From Thraustochytrium sp. TN22 (lineage: Eukaryota; Sar; Bigyra; Thraustochytrida; Thraustochytriidae), in assembly GCA_013306675.1 (NCBI GenBank), contig JABLUY010000006.1, forward strand, positions 186,001 to 250,000: 64,000 nucleotides of DNA, in the 5' to 3' direction. A program made the translations under genes and the position numbers. Positions 12,801 through 22,439 of the stretch are shown one piece after another. The notes under the pieces are model-generated. The model had not been told where the DNA came from and did no database searches. It saw only the letters and a program-made list of their open reading frames with translations. Every line of letters starts with the position of its first letter. The first letter of the stretch is position 1.

Positions 12801-15613
12801 AGGCGCCCCTCGAACTGGTTGCAAACGACCGGGATGGCGTCAGCGTCAGCGTTGGTGGCGCCGGCGTCGACGTCAGCGTCGGCAGAGGTTGCGGCATTGG
12901 CGTTGGCGGAGCCGCCTCCACCGCCGCTGCGTTCGCTTTCCGATGCATCGATGGCGCCCGCGGCGGGCTCGGCACCGAGCACCCAGACGCCCTTGGGCTC
13001 GTCGTGCGCATTTCTCCAAAAGACCGGAAGCGAGGCCGCATCTACGGCCTTGGCGATGCCGGCTTGCACCGCGGCAGTGCCCGCGGCCGAGGACTCCTTT
13101 GCGCGTGCCCTACGCGAGTCGGTTGGGATGGCTTTGCCGTCCACAAAGACGGCGTTGTACGGGCCTCGGTAGGTTCGGCCAAAGCAGGAGATGCGCACGG
13201 AGTGCCACTTGCCGGGTACGAGCACCGCGTGCGTGGTCCAAACCGTGGTGTCGCTGGACTGCTGTTGCACGAAGAGGTGGCCGTCTGCGACGCATCCGAT
13301 GCGCGTACAGGGCATCTTGGAGTTCGCCACGGCAGGATCCACGCGCGCCAGCAGCGTGTAGACCTTGGCGGCGCTCTCCGGTGTGCCGAAGTCCGTCGGG
13401 TCCCAGCACACCAGCGCCTCGAAAGTGAACTCGTCCGCCATGCGAAAGACATTTCCGTAGCCCGGGCTGTCGACGAGCGTGGCGCACGAGACGCTGTCGC
13501 GGCGCGAGAGACGCAGGCATGCTGGTCGCGTTGCCTCCGGTAGCGTGCGCAGGCGAGCCTCGTCAAAGAGCGGGCCGTCTCGGGCCGAGCGCACGCACGC
13601 AAGTACGCTCGAACGATCGACCTCAAACTGCGCGAAGGCCTCATCGTGCGCTGGCTCGAGGCCATTGTGAAAGCTTAGCGCAGGCACGAGCGCCCACGCG
13701 CGCGCAGGGTCGAGCTTCACGATCGCGACCTCGCTCCCGAGCGCAAAGCCCAGCTCGCGCGTCTCGAGGTCAAGCCAGCAGAGCACGCGAACGTCTGCGG
13801 GGTCCTCGGCGTCGTCCGCGCAAGACTTCGTAAGGTGCGTATGCACGGTGCCATCATGGAAAACCTCGCCTGTGGCGGGATCGAGTGCCCAGGATGCATC
13901 GTCCATGCCCAGGTCGCTGGTGAGCAGCCCGGAAGTCGAGACCCAGCCCAATCTGCAGCCGGCAAGAGGGCCGCGCACGAGGACGGTCCAAGCGTAGAGT
14001 GCGTCTTTCATTGAGCTGTCGCAGGCGGCGGCCGGTCTCGCCTGCAGTGTGGCGCAGGGCGCCCCCACGAGGGTGACCTCGGACGAGGCGCGGGGCGCGA
14101 GAAGCTCCTTGGTGCTATTGGGGACCTTGTGCAGGTAAAAGGCGTGGTCCTGCTCGTGCGCGCCGGCCAGGTAGCAGTCGAGGCAGAGGTCGAAGCTTGC
14201 GCACTGCGCGCACTCGAGGCGCTGGCCATAGATGGGGCCCGGGTCGGTACAAGCGTCGCAGCGAAAGTCGCGGTGTTCGACAGACTCGTCCTGGTTCGCG
14301 ACGAGGCTGTAGGCGGCACAGGGCCGTACGCGCAGAGCCTCCTGATCCAGGTCTGCGGCGCGGCCGCCCAGAAGCACGAGCCCGATGCCTGGTGCCTCGT
14401 ATTCCGCCTGCGCCTCGGCGTCCGCGCGAGCTTCAGCGGCATCAAGCTCCGCCTCGCTCACGACGCTCGACGAGGCGGCAGAGGACCTGCGGCGCCGCCC
14501 CTTGCGACGCTTGCGAGCAGAAGCACTGGTGCCCGCGGAGGGAGCCACATCAACGTCTCGTGCAGCGCTAGCATCGTCGTGGTCGCGATCCGGGCGCACC
14601 CCGAGCCGCAATATACAGCTGGTGTCCGAGGGCGGGCTGTCGGCGCGCGCCTCCGCGCTGAGTGCAGCGCCCAGGTTGACGGCCTGTTCGAGGTCGAGTC
14701 GGTGACGCAGTGCCAGGAGCACACGGTCCGGGTCTGGCGCGGAGCGCGCGGCGAGCGCCTGCAGCGCCTGCGCGATCCCCTCGTGCGGGCGCGCGAGCTG
14801 CGCGGCGTCCTCGGCGCTGGCGTCGCCTTGCACGGCGAGTTTGTAGAGGCCGACCAGGCACTTGGCGGCGATGAGAAAGGCGACAAGCGAGTTGTCGGCG
14901 GAGGCTTGTCGCAGCAGGAGCGCCAGGGTGTCCTGGAGCTTGGCCAGGCCGTCCCTTCCCAGGTTTTGCAGATGCGAGTTTCGTCGGCGGCCCTTGCGCC
15001 GCTTGCCGGCGGCGGAACCGGGCTGTGCAAAAGTCGGGTGCTGCAGTAGTGTGCGGTGCAGCACGACCTCCCCCTCGGTCAGCAGCTGCTGCAGGACGAT
15101 GTCGAGCACGCACCGGTCCAGCTTTCCGTCGGGCGCCGCGGCCGCCGCGGCGCCGTCAGCGTTCAAATCGGCGTAGAGCGCGGCGAGCTCGGCCTCGTGC
15201 GCGGTGAGTAAGCGCGGCGCGAGGCGAGGCCCCGCGTAGGCGCTGTCTACGAGGTCCTGCAGCGCGCGCGCCGCGGCGTCGGCCTCGTCGCTGAGGAGCC
15301 CGGCCACGTCAACGCTGCCCGCCCCTCTCGCCTGCGCCGCGGCTGTCCTGGCCCTCGCGTTGGCGGGCTGCGTCGCGTCGCCCCCGCTCCCGCCCGCCGC
15401 GAGTTCCTTGACGAGCCTCGAGGAGAAGGCGTTGGCCACGGGGCTGCGCTGGGCCAGGACCGCGAGATCCTCCATGAGCCGCCTCACCTGCTCCTCGCTG
15501 CCGCCTGCGCCGTCGGGCTCGCCCGCGCCCGGGCCGCCGCCGCCATCGCCCGCGCCGCGCCCGCCGCTACCCGCGCCCGCCGCCGCCGCGCCGCCGGGCC
15601 CGCGCGCGCGCAT
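1..15613 (-). CDS. Giant SPRY/LamG/ZZ/UBA/NZF protein, probable HECT-type E3 ubiquitin ligase (3' end outside window)
   Basis: One reading frame is open from the ATG at 15613 to the window edge, at least 5,204 codons without a stop; the C-terminus lies outside. Domains by approximate residue: ZZ zinc finger 448-494 (paired CxxC knuckles, then two His), SPRY-like 535-650, LamG/ConA-like 720-948, SPRY 1668-1850 with a glycine-run insert, long helical stretch, UBA 3218-3260 (MDMGF loop), second LamG-like 3725-4073 split by an acidic run, RanBP2/NZF zinc finger 4384-4413 (WACPACTF, then CxxC), SPRY 4416-4561 and SPRY 4651-4851. UBA plus an NZF with the Thr-Phe pair known to contact ubiquitin indicates ubiquitin binding. 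The last residues (a 'LLF..VKLELWYSML' stretch, then VVRVNRI) resemble the segment before the catalytic region in HERC1/HECTD4-type ligases; the HECT domain itself is inferred. The ATG is the first in frame, but open sequence continues upstream and looks coding, so a 5' exon is likely. Confidence 0.85.
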
Positions 15614-15985
15614 CCTGGCGCCGCCGTGGATCCGGGCTTTGGTCTCGAGCTCCAGCGCGAGTTGGTTCAAAAACCTCGGCTCGGCGGACTCGGACCGTGA
15701 CTCCAAGTCGCAGAGAACGAAACGAGGACGAGGGCCGCGAGGCAGGGCGAGGAGGACGCAGGAGGACGCAGCCGCACGACTCGGCAGGAGAGCGAGGGGG
15801 GCGAGGGCAAGGGCCTTGGAGGGCGGCGACAACCACGACGGAGACGAAGACGACCAAGACGACCAAGACGAAATCGACAAAGTCGACAAAGCCTGCAAAG
15901 ACGACGAAGACGACAAAGACGAAGACGAAAGGACGACAAAGACGCCAGCAAGGACGGCCACGCCGCGACCCCCCGTGGCCGGTCT
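15614..15985 (-). other. In-frame upstream extension of the giant gene, probably part coding and part intron
   Basis: The frame of the giant protein stays open upstream of its first ATG to a stop at 15986-15988, with no further ATG. The part nearest the ATG reads like protein (EPRFLNQLALELETKARIHG), while the distal part is a TCGTCT-type pyrimidine-rich stretch on the minus strand holding possible acceptors (for example TCTTTGCAG, and a later TTGGAG). This suggests a splice acceptor between about 15690 and 15910 joined to an upstream exon. I could not fix the acceptor or donor. Confidence 0.4.
15841..15950. repeat. Degenerate GACGAA/GACAAA purine-rich hexamer array
   Basis: The plus strand carries repeated GACGAA, GACCAA and GACAAA units. 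On the minus strand this is a TCGTCT-like pyrimidine tract immediately upstream of the giant gene, where it could serve as the polypyrimidine tract of an intron end. Confidence 0.6.
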
Positions 15986-16223
15986 TCAGATGCAGGCGCG
16001 ATGCCTGACTGACTGTGAGGCGAACCATGGCTCACTGACAAGAACACGGAGGCGTGCTTGATCGGGCTCGTCGCGGACTCACAGGCAGTCCTGAGAATAG
16101 ACGCGGCCAGGTTCCGTGGCCAAGACGTAGGTTTTGTGGCTGGCGATGGTGGAGGTGGGGCTGAGGAGCTGGTAAGGAAGGTATCAGGGGAAAGGAAAAA
16201 AAACTGATTGGCAGGATGCGCGA

Positions 16224-16739
16224 TCAAAGGTCGAGTGGGGATGGTGGCGGTGATGGTGATGGAGACAGGGACGGGCGGGACGAGCCGAGACCAGCTGTCA
16301 CGTCCATGGGGCCTGATCGGGCGGCAAGGACTTGCTTGTCGTCGTTGTCAGTGGCGGCAGCCCGAGCAGAGGCAGCGGCCTCGGAGGACTCCGTGTGGTC
16401 ATCCAGGACAGGCTCGCACTCCAGGGCAGCCTCGGGAGCGTCCCGCCGGCGGAGGAACTCGCGCAAGTGCCTGGAGAGCTGCACAAGCGGGTTGGAGCTC
16501 TGTGATTCATCCTCCAGCTGCGAACGCGGAGTCTGCGAGGCGCAGTCCGAGCCGCTAAACTCGGAGGCGTCTTCGCTGGCAGCGTCAGACTCGCCCGCGG
16601 ACTCGGCGTCCGAGTCCGAGTCCGCGTCCTCGGCCGCCGCCTCCGCAGCCTTGAAATCGGCGAGCAGCTTGTCCAGCGCAAATCGCACCGCCTCGCCGAG
16701 GTCGCCGCCGAGGTCTGCGTAGCGCGGGAGCGCCTCCAT
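16224..16739 (-). CDS. Short acidic protein or first exon of the giant ligase gene
   Basis: The ATG at 16739 opens a 171-codon frame. It begins with a helical segment (MEALPRYADLGGDLGEAV), continues through an acidic Asp/Ser/Glu-rich stretch, then a basic helical segment (LVQLSRHLREFLRRR), and ends in a Ser/Pro-rich tail that looks non-coding. It lies 610 bp upstream of the giant gene on the same strand, and that gene has no ATG in its own upstream extension. The simplest reading is that the first roughly 110 codons are the N-terminal exon, with the donor somewhere in 16300-16430 (a GTGCGAG follows the PEAALE codons), and that the tail is intron. No GTACGT donor of the kind used by the two clear introns is present, so a separate small gene remains possible. 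Confidence 0.4.
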   Translation of the reverse strand: MEALPRYADLGGDLGEAVRFALDKLLADFKAAEAAAEDADSDSDAESAGESDAASEDASEFSGSDCASQTPRSQLEDESQSSNPLVQLSRHLREFLRRRDAPEAALECEPVLDDHTESSEAAASARAAATDNDDKQVLAARSGPMDVTAGLGSSRPSLSPSPSPPPSPLDL

Positions 16740-17128
16740 CCTGTGCGGGCAGGTCGGTGTTTGAAGGGGCTGGCGCTCGCGTGCCGCTCGCGCTGCGCCG
16801 TCCCGAGCGAGCGCAGCGCGGCCCAGCGCCACGCCCGCGCGCCCCAGCTCCGTGCGCGTGCACAGCCACGGGGAGCCTTACTGCTTGGCTGGGTTTCCGA
16901 TGATCATTCGGATTACCATTGGCAGTGCCTGGGCCCGGTTGAATGAAGCCTGTGAGGAACCAGAGAACGGATGGGTGTGCGCCTGCCAGCGCCCTGCCTG
17001 CCATCACCACTGCAAGTGGGCCCGGCTCGGTTTTTCCCACCACTGCTAACCATACCTCTTGCTCGCTTGCTCCAGGAGACTGCCGCGCGGGCGGCTGCAG
17101 CCCGCGGACGAGCAGTTGGTCTCGCAGC
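16740..17128. promoter_or_regulatory. Divergent intergenic region between the giant gene's 5' exon and the EF-hand gene
   Basis: About 390 bp separate two outward-facing ATGs. The region must carry promoter and leader functions for the EF-hand gene and probably for the giant gene. No TATA-like element stands out; the right part looks like a leader intron. Confidence 0.35.
16952..17075 (+). other. Candidate leader intron of the EF-hand gene
   Basis: A GTGAGG donor-like site at 16952 precedes a good 3' end: a TGCTAAC branch-point-like heptamer at 17044-17050, then the pyrimidine-rich CCTCTTGCTCGCTTGCTCCAG ending at 17075. The gene's ATG follows 54 bp later. Removal would affect only the untranslated leader. 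Confidence 0.4.
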
Positions 17129-19246
17129 ATGGAGCGCGAGATTGCGGCCGTCTTCAGGGAGGCTTTCGCGGAGCTCTACGACGTGCTGGCGCCCGAGGAC
17201 GAGGACGAGGAGGTGAGCGCTGGTGAGCTAGACTTCGTGAACGAGAGCACCGCCGAGACGCGGGGCGGTAGCGGCGGCGGTGGTAGCGGTCTTGGCAGCC
17301 TTGGCGGCGCTGGCGGCGGCGGCGGCGACGCGCTCGCGAAGGCCCGCCCCGCGGCCGCCGACTGGGCGAGTGCAGTAGACCTCGTGGGCGCTGCGCTCGA
17401 AGAGGGAAACGTACGACCCGCGCTTGTGCACACGCTCACCAAGCAGTTTCGAAGGCGGCGCGCACTCCAAGAACGCGAGCGCGAGCGCGAGCGCGAGCTA
17501 CAAGAGGAGCTGGAGCGTGAGCTGCTGCGTGCCGAACAGGCGGATGCTGCGCGCGAGAGAGACAGCTTGGCACTGCCTGGGGTCGGCGGCCCTGCTGAGG
17601 ATGACGGCGCGTTGATGGCAGAGAAGGACGCGAGCTTCCAGAGCCGCGCGACATTCGCAAGCCGCATGACCTACGTGAGCCGGCGCAGCCGCTTGTCATC
17701 GCACGCGCGCGATGTGCGCCCCGGGGCGCGCCTGAGTCAGCTGACACAAGTGCAGCAGGATGCTGCGCTGCGGCGGCGCAAGTCGTCGTCCTTTGAGTCG
17801 CCCGAGGCGCGCGAAAAGCGCGTTACGGGCCAACGACGTGTGGCCCTGCTCCGCTTCGTGCAGCGCGGCGGCCTGACCCTGGCCAAGCTGCTTGCCGTCC
17901 AAGAACGTCTGGCGCGCAGCATGGCCGGGTGCACGACGATCGAGGCAAAGCGCTTCGCTTCCGCTCTGGTGGCTGAGATGATGGCTGCCTCCGGAGGGGC
18001 TCGCACCGCGAGGCGGTCGGTGGAGCCCCAGCAGCGTGGGTCTGAGGTTCTCGCGAGCGCTCGACTGAGCGATGCGGGCAGCGTCGGTAGCGCCGCCATC
18101 ATCTCGACCGCACTACGAGTGACGCCAGAGCTCCTGCACCAGCTCCTGGGCGATCTTCTCGCGGCATATGAGGAGCCTCCGGTACTCGGGTTGGAGGCCA
18201 ATCAGATCGTGCACGTGGTGCGGCGGCGGGGCATGGCCGCGAGTGCTGAGGGTGGCGCCGCTCGCCGAGGCGGTCGCAGCGTGGGCGGGCGCGCATCCTT
18301 GGCGGGTGGCGCGCGGCAGCCACACGCGATGCGCCTGGTCGACTTCCGACAATTGCTCTTCCAGATGAGCCGTGCGTGCCCGGGCACCGTGCAGGAGCGC
18401 GTGGCCTTCTTTTTCAAGGCCTATGGGGACCATGGCGAGATCTCGATCGACGGTCTCTGCGCGCTGCTGTACCTGGGCGACCGCGACGTGGCGTCCTCAC
18501 TGCGCGATGCCGAGCGCTTCATCCGCTCACTCGACCAGGACGGCGACGACTGCGTGACGCCTGAGGAGTTTGAGACCGCCGTCGAGCGCAACCCATTCAT
18601 CCTGGAGAGCATGGTGCGCGCGCACGGCGCCATGCCGGAACTGCTACAGCACCAGCTCACGCTGCGGTCCTTCGTGCACCGCACCAGCCTGACTTGGGCT
18701 GGTATGTGCGACCTGTGGGCGCGTTTTGCGCCGCTCTTGCGCCGCTCGCCAACAGCGCCAAACCTCACAGAAGCCTCGGGCTCTGCGCTCGACAGGGACG
18801 CTATGCGCGTGCTCATCACCAAGGAAGCTTTTGAGGCGCAGATTCTGGCGCTCCTGCGACCTCCCGAAAGGGAGGATGCGCAGCTCGTGAGCGACTTGAG
18901 TGCAAGCCTTGTGAACCACGTCCGCGTTGGCTACGTCGACGTACGCGCCTTCGTCGCCGCGCTTGGCGCAACACTCGGCGAGCTCAACGTCGGCCTCACG
19001 GACTGCCACCACAAGGCGCGGCTCTACTTTGCACTGCACAACCTCGACGAAGACGACAGTCTCTCTCGCGACGAGATCTATCAGATGCTCTTCAGTGGCT
19101 CCACCGTTCTAGGCCGCAAGATCCTCGATGCCGCGGCGCTTTTACGCTCCCTCGACATGGACGGCGACGGAACAATCTCGCTCGAGGAGTACTTGCGCGC
19201 TGCGCGCCGCGATGCTGCCTTCTTTGACCACTTTCAGCCCCTTTGA
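17129..19246 (+). CDS. EF-hand calcium-binding protein with charged N-terminal half
   Basis: The protein has 705 residues. The N-terminal third is acidic and glycine-rich, then a strongly charged Arg/Glu helix (about residues 112-135) that should form a coiled coil. The C-terminal half holds EF-hands: a loop at 469-480 (DQDGDDCVTPEE), preceded by a degenerate one near residue 430, a loop at 640-651 (DEDDSLSRDE), and a canonical loop at 676-687 (DMDGDGTISLEE) close to the end. The spacing of 36 residues between the last two loops is that of a typical EF-hand pair. The role is presumably calcium sensing; no catalytic domain is visible, so it may be an adaptor. I chose the ATG at 17129 over an in-frame ATG at 16943 because the intervening sequence contains an intron-like 3' end and reads as non-coding. 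Confidence 0.8.
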   Translation: MEREIAAVFREAFAELYDVLAPEDEDEEVSAGELDFVNESTAETRGGSGGGGSGLGSLGGAGGGGGDALAKARPAAADWASAVDLVGAALEEGNVRPALVHTLTKQFRRRRALQERERERERELQEELERELLRAEQADAARERDSLALPGVGGPAEDDGALMAEKDASFQSRATFASRMTYVSRRSRLSSHARDVRPGARLSQLTQVQQDAALRRRKSSSFESPEAREKRVTGQRRVALLRFVQRGGLTLAKLLAVQERLARSMAGCTTIEAKRFASALVAEMMAASGGARTARRSVEPQQRGSEVLASARLSDAGSVGSAAIISTALRVTPELLHQLLGDLLAAYEEPPVLGLEANQIVHVVRRRGMAASAEGGAARRGGRSVGGRASLAGGARQPHAMRLVDFRQLLFQMSRACPGTVQERVAFFFKAYGDHGEISIDGLCALLYLGDRDVASSLRDAERFIRSLDQDGDDCVTPEEFETAVERNPFILESMVRAHGAMPELLQHQLTLRSFVHRTSLTWAGMCDLWARFAPLLRRSPTAPNLTEASGSALDRDAMRVLITKEAFEAQILALLRPPEREDAQLVSDLSASLVNHVRVGYVDVRAFVAALGATLGELNVGLTDCHHKARLYFALHNLDEDDSLSRDEIYQMLFSGSTVLGRKILDAAALLRSLDMDGDGTISLEEYLRAARRDAAFFDHFQPL

Positions 19247-19931
19247 AAGGATCAGACAGAGCGAGCTAGCCTAGCTTGGCTCGGCTCGGCCAAGGCTGGC
19301 TCGGCCAAAGGCAAATCGATCCACGTTGATAGAGAGAGCTATTCCGCCAGTGAATAGCTGAATCATCGACGTCCGTCTCCCCTTTGACTTCGCAAATGAA
19401 GCGCTGGCGTCTCTGCCTGCAGCGGTAAACTTTCCTTTCATGCGTCGCGCCGCGAGCTGAGGGACTCCATCCCCGGCCGGGCAAGTGCAGCCAACTTGAC
19501 TGTGACTCGGAATCCGAGGCTTGCACACCCACACAGCCTGCCAACGCCGTAGCATCCCCCGCGTCAGCAAAGGTGACGGTCGCTCCCGGCCCTCTCCCCC
19601 CCTTGCTCAGGCTATTTCGAGTCCCAAAGGAGCTTCGTCTCGTCCAGTCCCAGGGCAGACCAAGCTTCCGCATCTGCAGCAGCGCCGCGACTCGGACCTT
19701 GGCTGCTCCGGGTCGGAGCTCCGAGTCGCGTCCGAGTCATCCTCACCGGCGGGCTGTCCTGATCTTGGTCAGAACTCGAAGTTCGTTCCTGCGGCGCCAC
19801 ATCATCCATCATGCCTCGGATTCGGGTGATTGTCGTCGCGCGGAGGGAACGGCGGTCCACTTCAAAAGTTGGAGCCCTGATCAAAACCATTTTCTCTGGA
19901 CAGGCCGGCGGGGCCAGCGCGCGCGCGCGCG
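19247..19931. other. Intergenic region, no gene recognised
   Basis: Between two tandem plus-strand genes. The left end holds short imperfect repeats of GGCTCGGC. No convincing coding frame or RNA gene is seen. It should contain the 3' end of the EF-hand transcript and the promoter of the next gene. Confidence 0.5.
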
Positions 19932-21134
19932 ATGGAGGGCCGCGCGCGGGCTGGCCCGGCGGCGGGCGGCGGCGGGCCCGGCGGCGGGCCCGGCGGCGGG
20001 CGGCCTGGCGACGCGGCGTCCGGGCGGGACGTCGAGCGCGGGCGCGGCAAGCTGGGCGAGGAGGAGGACGCGCGCAGGCGCGGGGACGAGGACCAGGAGG
20101 AGGACGTGGAGCGGCTCATGAGGACCATGCAGGGGTACATGAGGGCGGAGACCGAGGAGGCGCTGGACTGGATCTTCGGGCGGCCGCAGAACGCTGGCGG
20201 CCTGGCGAGGCCGAAGCAGCCCGCGCTGCTCAAGGAGTGGGCGCGCTGCGTGGAGGGCGCGGCGACGCGCCGCCTCAACGAGCTCTGCGGCCTGGACAGA
20301 GGCGGCGACGAGGTCGTGCGCAAATTCGAGACGGCCATGTACGCCCGGCCCACGCTCTGGCTGCAAATGAAGCTCGCGCAGGCGGACATGTTCCTGGGCG
20401 ATAGCAAGGTGGTCCGCAAGATTGCGGACTGGGCCAAGGAATGCTATGGCTCCATGTGCAAGGACACGCGCGACCTGGTCGAGAGCCAGCTGCAGCTGCC
20501 GTGGTGCATTGAGACGGCGGCCAGGAGGAACCACCTCATTGTGGTCTTTGCCGGTGTCTACAAGCTCAACCGGAAGCAGCCGTACTGCACGGACCGGAGG
20601 CTCATCCTCACCACGGGGCGCAAGGGGGGAGGCCCACCCTTTCGCTGCGGCGACCGGCCACCGAGCTCCCTCATTGACCACGCCGTGGTGGCCATGCTCC
20701 TCTTCTCGATCCATTACATGACGCGCGAGTCAGGCAAGCTGGACTACATCTCATGCGGGCACGCGGAGGGCGACTCGTGGCTCGGCTGGCTGTGCACGGA
20801 GCTCACGGTAGCCGCCGCCGAGCTGCAGTCACCGCAGGCCGCGCTCCAGACACCCTCAGCGCTGCAGACGCCCCCGCGACGCTCGAGCGCGCGCCTCTCC
20901 GGCGGCCGAAGTGGTGTTAGCTCGCCATCGCCAGCGTCGGCACCAGCCGCAAATGCGGAGACAACACGGGTTGGCGCCAAACGCCCTTTGCGCGCAGCAA
21001 AGACCCAGCGAGAGAACAAGAAGGCCCGGCAGCTTCGTGTATCCACGGAGGAGACTCTGGAGGAGACGAAGTTCAGGGTGCAAGACCTCGTGCGGCGCAT
21101 GGAGCGGGCGTTGCAGCACGAGCGAGCCTCATGA
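19932..21134 (+). CDS. Unrecognised 400-residue protein with a helical core and basic C-terminal tail
   Basis: I do not recognise a family. Residues 1-40 are Gly/Pro-rich, 40-60 acidic. Residues about 60-300 look like a folded, mainly helical domain with many conserved-looking Trp, Cys and aromatic positions (for example ALDWIFGRP, ARPTLWLQMKLAQADMFLGD, and LPWCIETAARRNHLIVVFAG). The tail contains SP/TP motifs (repeated LQTP), then a basic cluster (AKRPLRAAKTQRENKKAR) that could be a nuclear localisation signal, and a final helix (DLVRRMERALQ). A nuclear or chromatin-related role would fit the tail, but this is only inference. The ATG sits after a GCGCGC run and is the first in frame. Confidence 0.65.
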   Translation: MEGRARAGPAAGGGGPGGGPGGGRPGDAASGRDVERGRGKLGEEEDARRRGDEDQEEDVERLMRTMQGYMRAETEEALDWIFGRPQNAGGLARPKQPALLKEWARCVEGAATRRLNELCGLDRGGDEVVRKFETAMYARPTLWLQMKLAQADMFLGDSKVVRKIADWAKECYGSMCKDTRDLVESQLQLPWCIETAARRNHLIVVFAGVYKLNRKQPYCTDRRLILTTGRKGGGPPFRCGDRPPSSLIDHAVVAMLLFSIHYMTRESGKLDYISCGHAEGDSWLGWLCTELTVAAAELQSPQAALQTPSALQTPPRRSSARLSGGRSGVSSPSPASAPAANAETTRVGAKRPLRAAKTQRENKKARQLRVSTEETLEETKFRVQDLVRRMERALQHERAS

Positions 21135-22026
21135 CACGCCAGCCGATCCCGATCGAAGAATGTGACCTTTTTCTCTTTTTGGTTGGGTCCACTGGGCGGT
21201 GGTACCACTGGCAGGGGTACGTACCACCAGGTGCTTTTAGAAAGGGCTAAGTAGTTTCCCCCCCGGGCCTCCCCCGAAGGGCAACGGAGTTTGTCTGGGG
21301 GTACCGACACGCGGGCAGACCTGCAACCGCGTGGCGCCCAGTCGGAGGTGGCGTACGGCGTGGTCGCGCAGCAGCAGGAGGGGGAGGGCGGCCAGCGCGC
21401 GAGTGGCTGGACGCAGCCCCTCTCTCCCTCTCTCCCTCTCTCTCTCTCTCTCTCTCTTCTTTGTTTGTTCTTGTTCCTTCGGTAAGGCAGGGCGCGGCGC
21501 CCCAAAGATCTCAGCTCCTCTCCCCCCAAACCTCACTCTCTGGCCCCGTAGGAGCTCAGCTCTCTCTGCGCAGGCGACAGGGAAGCACTCCAAAGACAAA
21601 GAATGAGCGAGGCACGGCGCATCAGCATGGCGCCACGCAGACTTGATCTGACAGTGAGGGGCAGGTCTTCTTCGGCAGTGCAAACAAGGAGTTAGAGGTG
21701 CCCTTAGAGGTGCCGTTGTCCTTGCGTACGAGCAGCCAAATCACTGAGCATTGGATACGATCTGTCGCTCGCCTGACCTTTGAACTCGATTCGCATTGTG
21801 CTCCGTTTCACACCTGCAGCGGAAACATCATTTGGAGTCATCGTGACATGAGTTAGCAACACATCAAGACGAGAGTGACGTATGGCCTCGCCAACGACCC
21901 ACCCAGCCACCCATCAAGAACTGTCTGACTTGTACGTGACCTGAGATCCTTTACTCTTGTCTACGAGTGTCGAGCAAGGAGCCGCGCGGACTTGACCTGA
22001 ACCTTTTCACAAGGAAAGGGCACTGC
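21135..22026. other. Intergenic region between convergent genes, with a CT microsatellite
   Basis: It separates the 3' ends of the 400-residue gene and cytochrome c. No credible gene is seen. A CT-rich simple repeat lies at about 21419-21458. The region is noticeably less GC-rich from 21700 onward. Confidence 0.5.
21419..21458. repeat. CT dinucleotide microsatellite
   Basis: The plus strand reads as CTCTCCCTCTCTCC followed by an almost pure run of CT. Confidence 0.8.
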
Positions 22027-22435
22027 TTAGGCAGTGGACTCCTTGAGGTAGGCGATGAGATCCTTGCGGTCAGCCTCCTTCTTGAGGCCGGCGAAGACCA
22101 TCTTGGTGCCCGGGATGTACTTCTTGGGCGCCAGGAGGTAGTCAAAGAGGGTGTCCTCACCCCTGTGCGATGCGAGCGATTACGTCAGTCAGTGTCCATC
22201 GAACGTGTCAGCAATGCAGTGTGCAGTGCAGTGCAGTCAAGTTGGCGCGAGCCACGTACCAGATGATGCCGGAGTTCTTGTTGGCGTCCGAGTAGGCGAA
22301 GCCCTCGGCCTGGCCAGACTGGCGGCCGAAGAAGCCCGACAGGTTGGGGCCCTGCTTGTGCGCGCCGCCAGCCTCGACGGTGTGGCACTGGCTGCACTTG
22401 GTCTTGAAGATCTTGGCGCCCTTCTCGGCCGACAT
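22027..22435 (-). CDS. CYCS: Cytochrome c
   Basis: Mitochondrial intermembrane-space electron carrier between complexes III and IV. Two exons (22260-22435 and 22027-22162 on the minus strand) encode 103 residues, the usual length. The haem attachment motif CSQCH is at residues 14-18 and the Met ligand at residue 80 in the conserved YIPGTKM segment; the [13 protein letters not shown] stretch closely matches animal and fungal cytochrome c. The intron splits codon Trp59 (TG|G). The start ATG has a purine-rich context (CAAAATG). The region upstream looks like a leader intron. The identity is certain. Confidence 0.97.
22163..22259 (-). other. Cytochrome c coding intron (97 bp)
   Basis: The donor is CTG|GTACGT and the acceptor GCACAG|GGG. 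Removal restores the conserved IIWGEDTL sequence exactly, which fixes both splice sites. Confidence 0.95.
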
Positions 22436-22439
22436 TTTG

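Noticed and set aside
11612-13543. 643-codon plus-strand frame inside the giant ligase gene
   Set aside because: It is antisense to LamG and neighbouring domains and has shadow composition.
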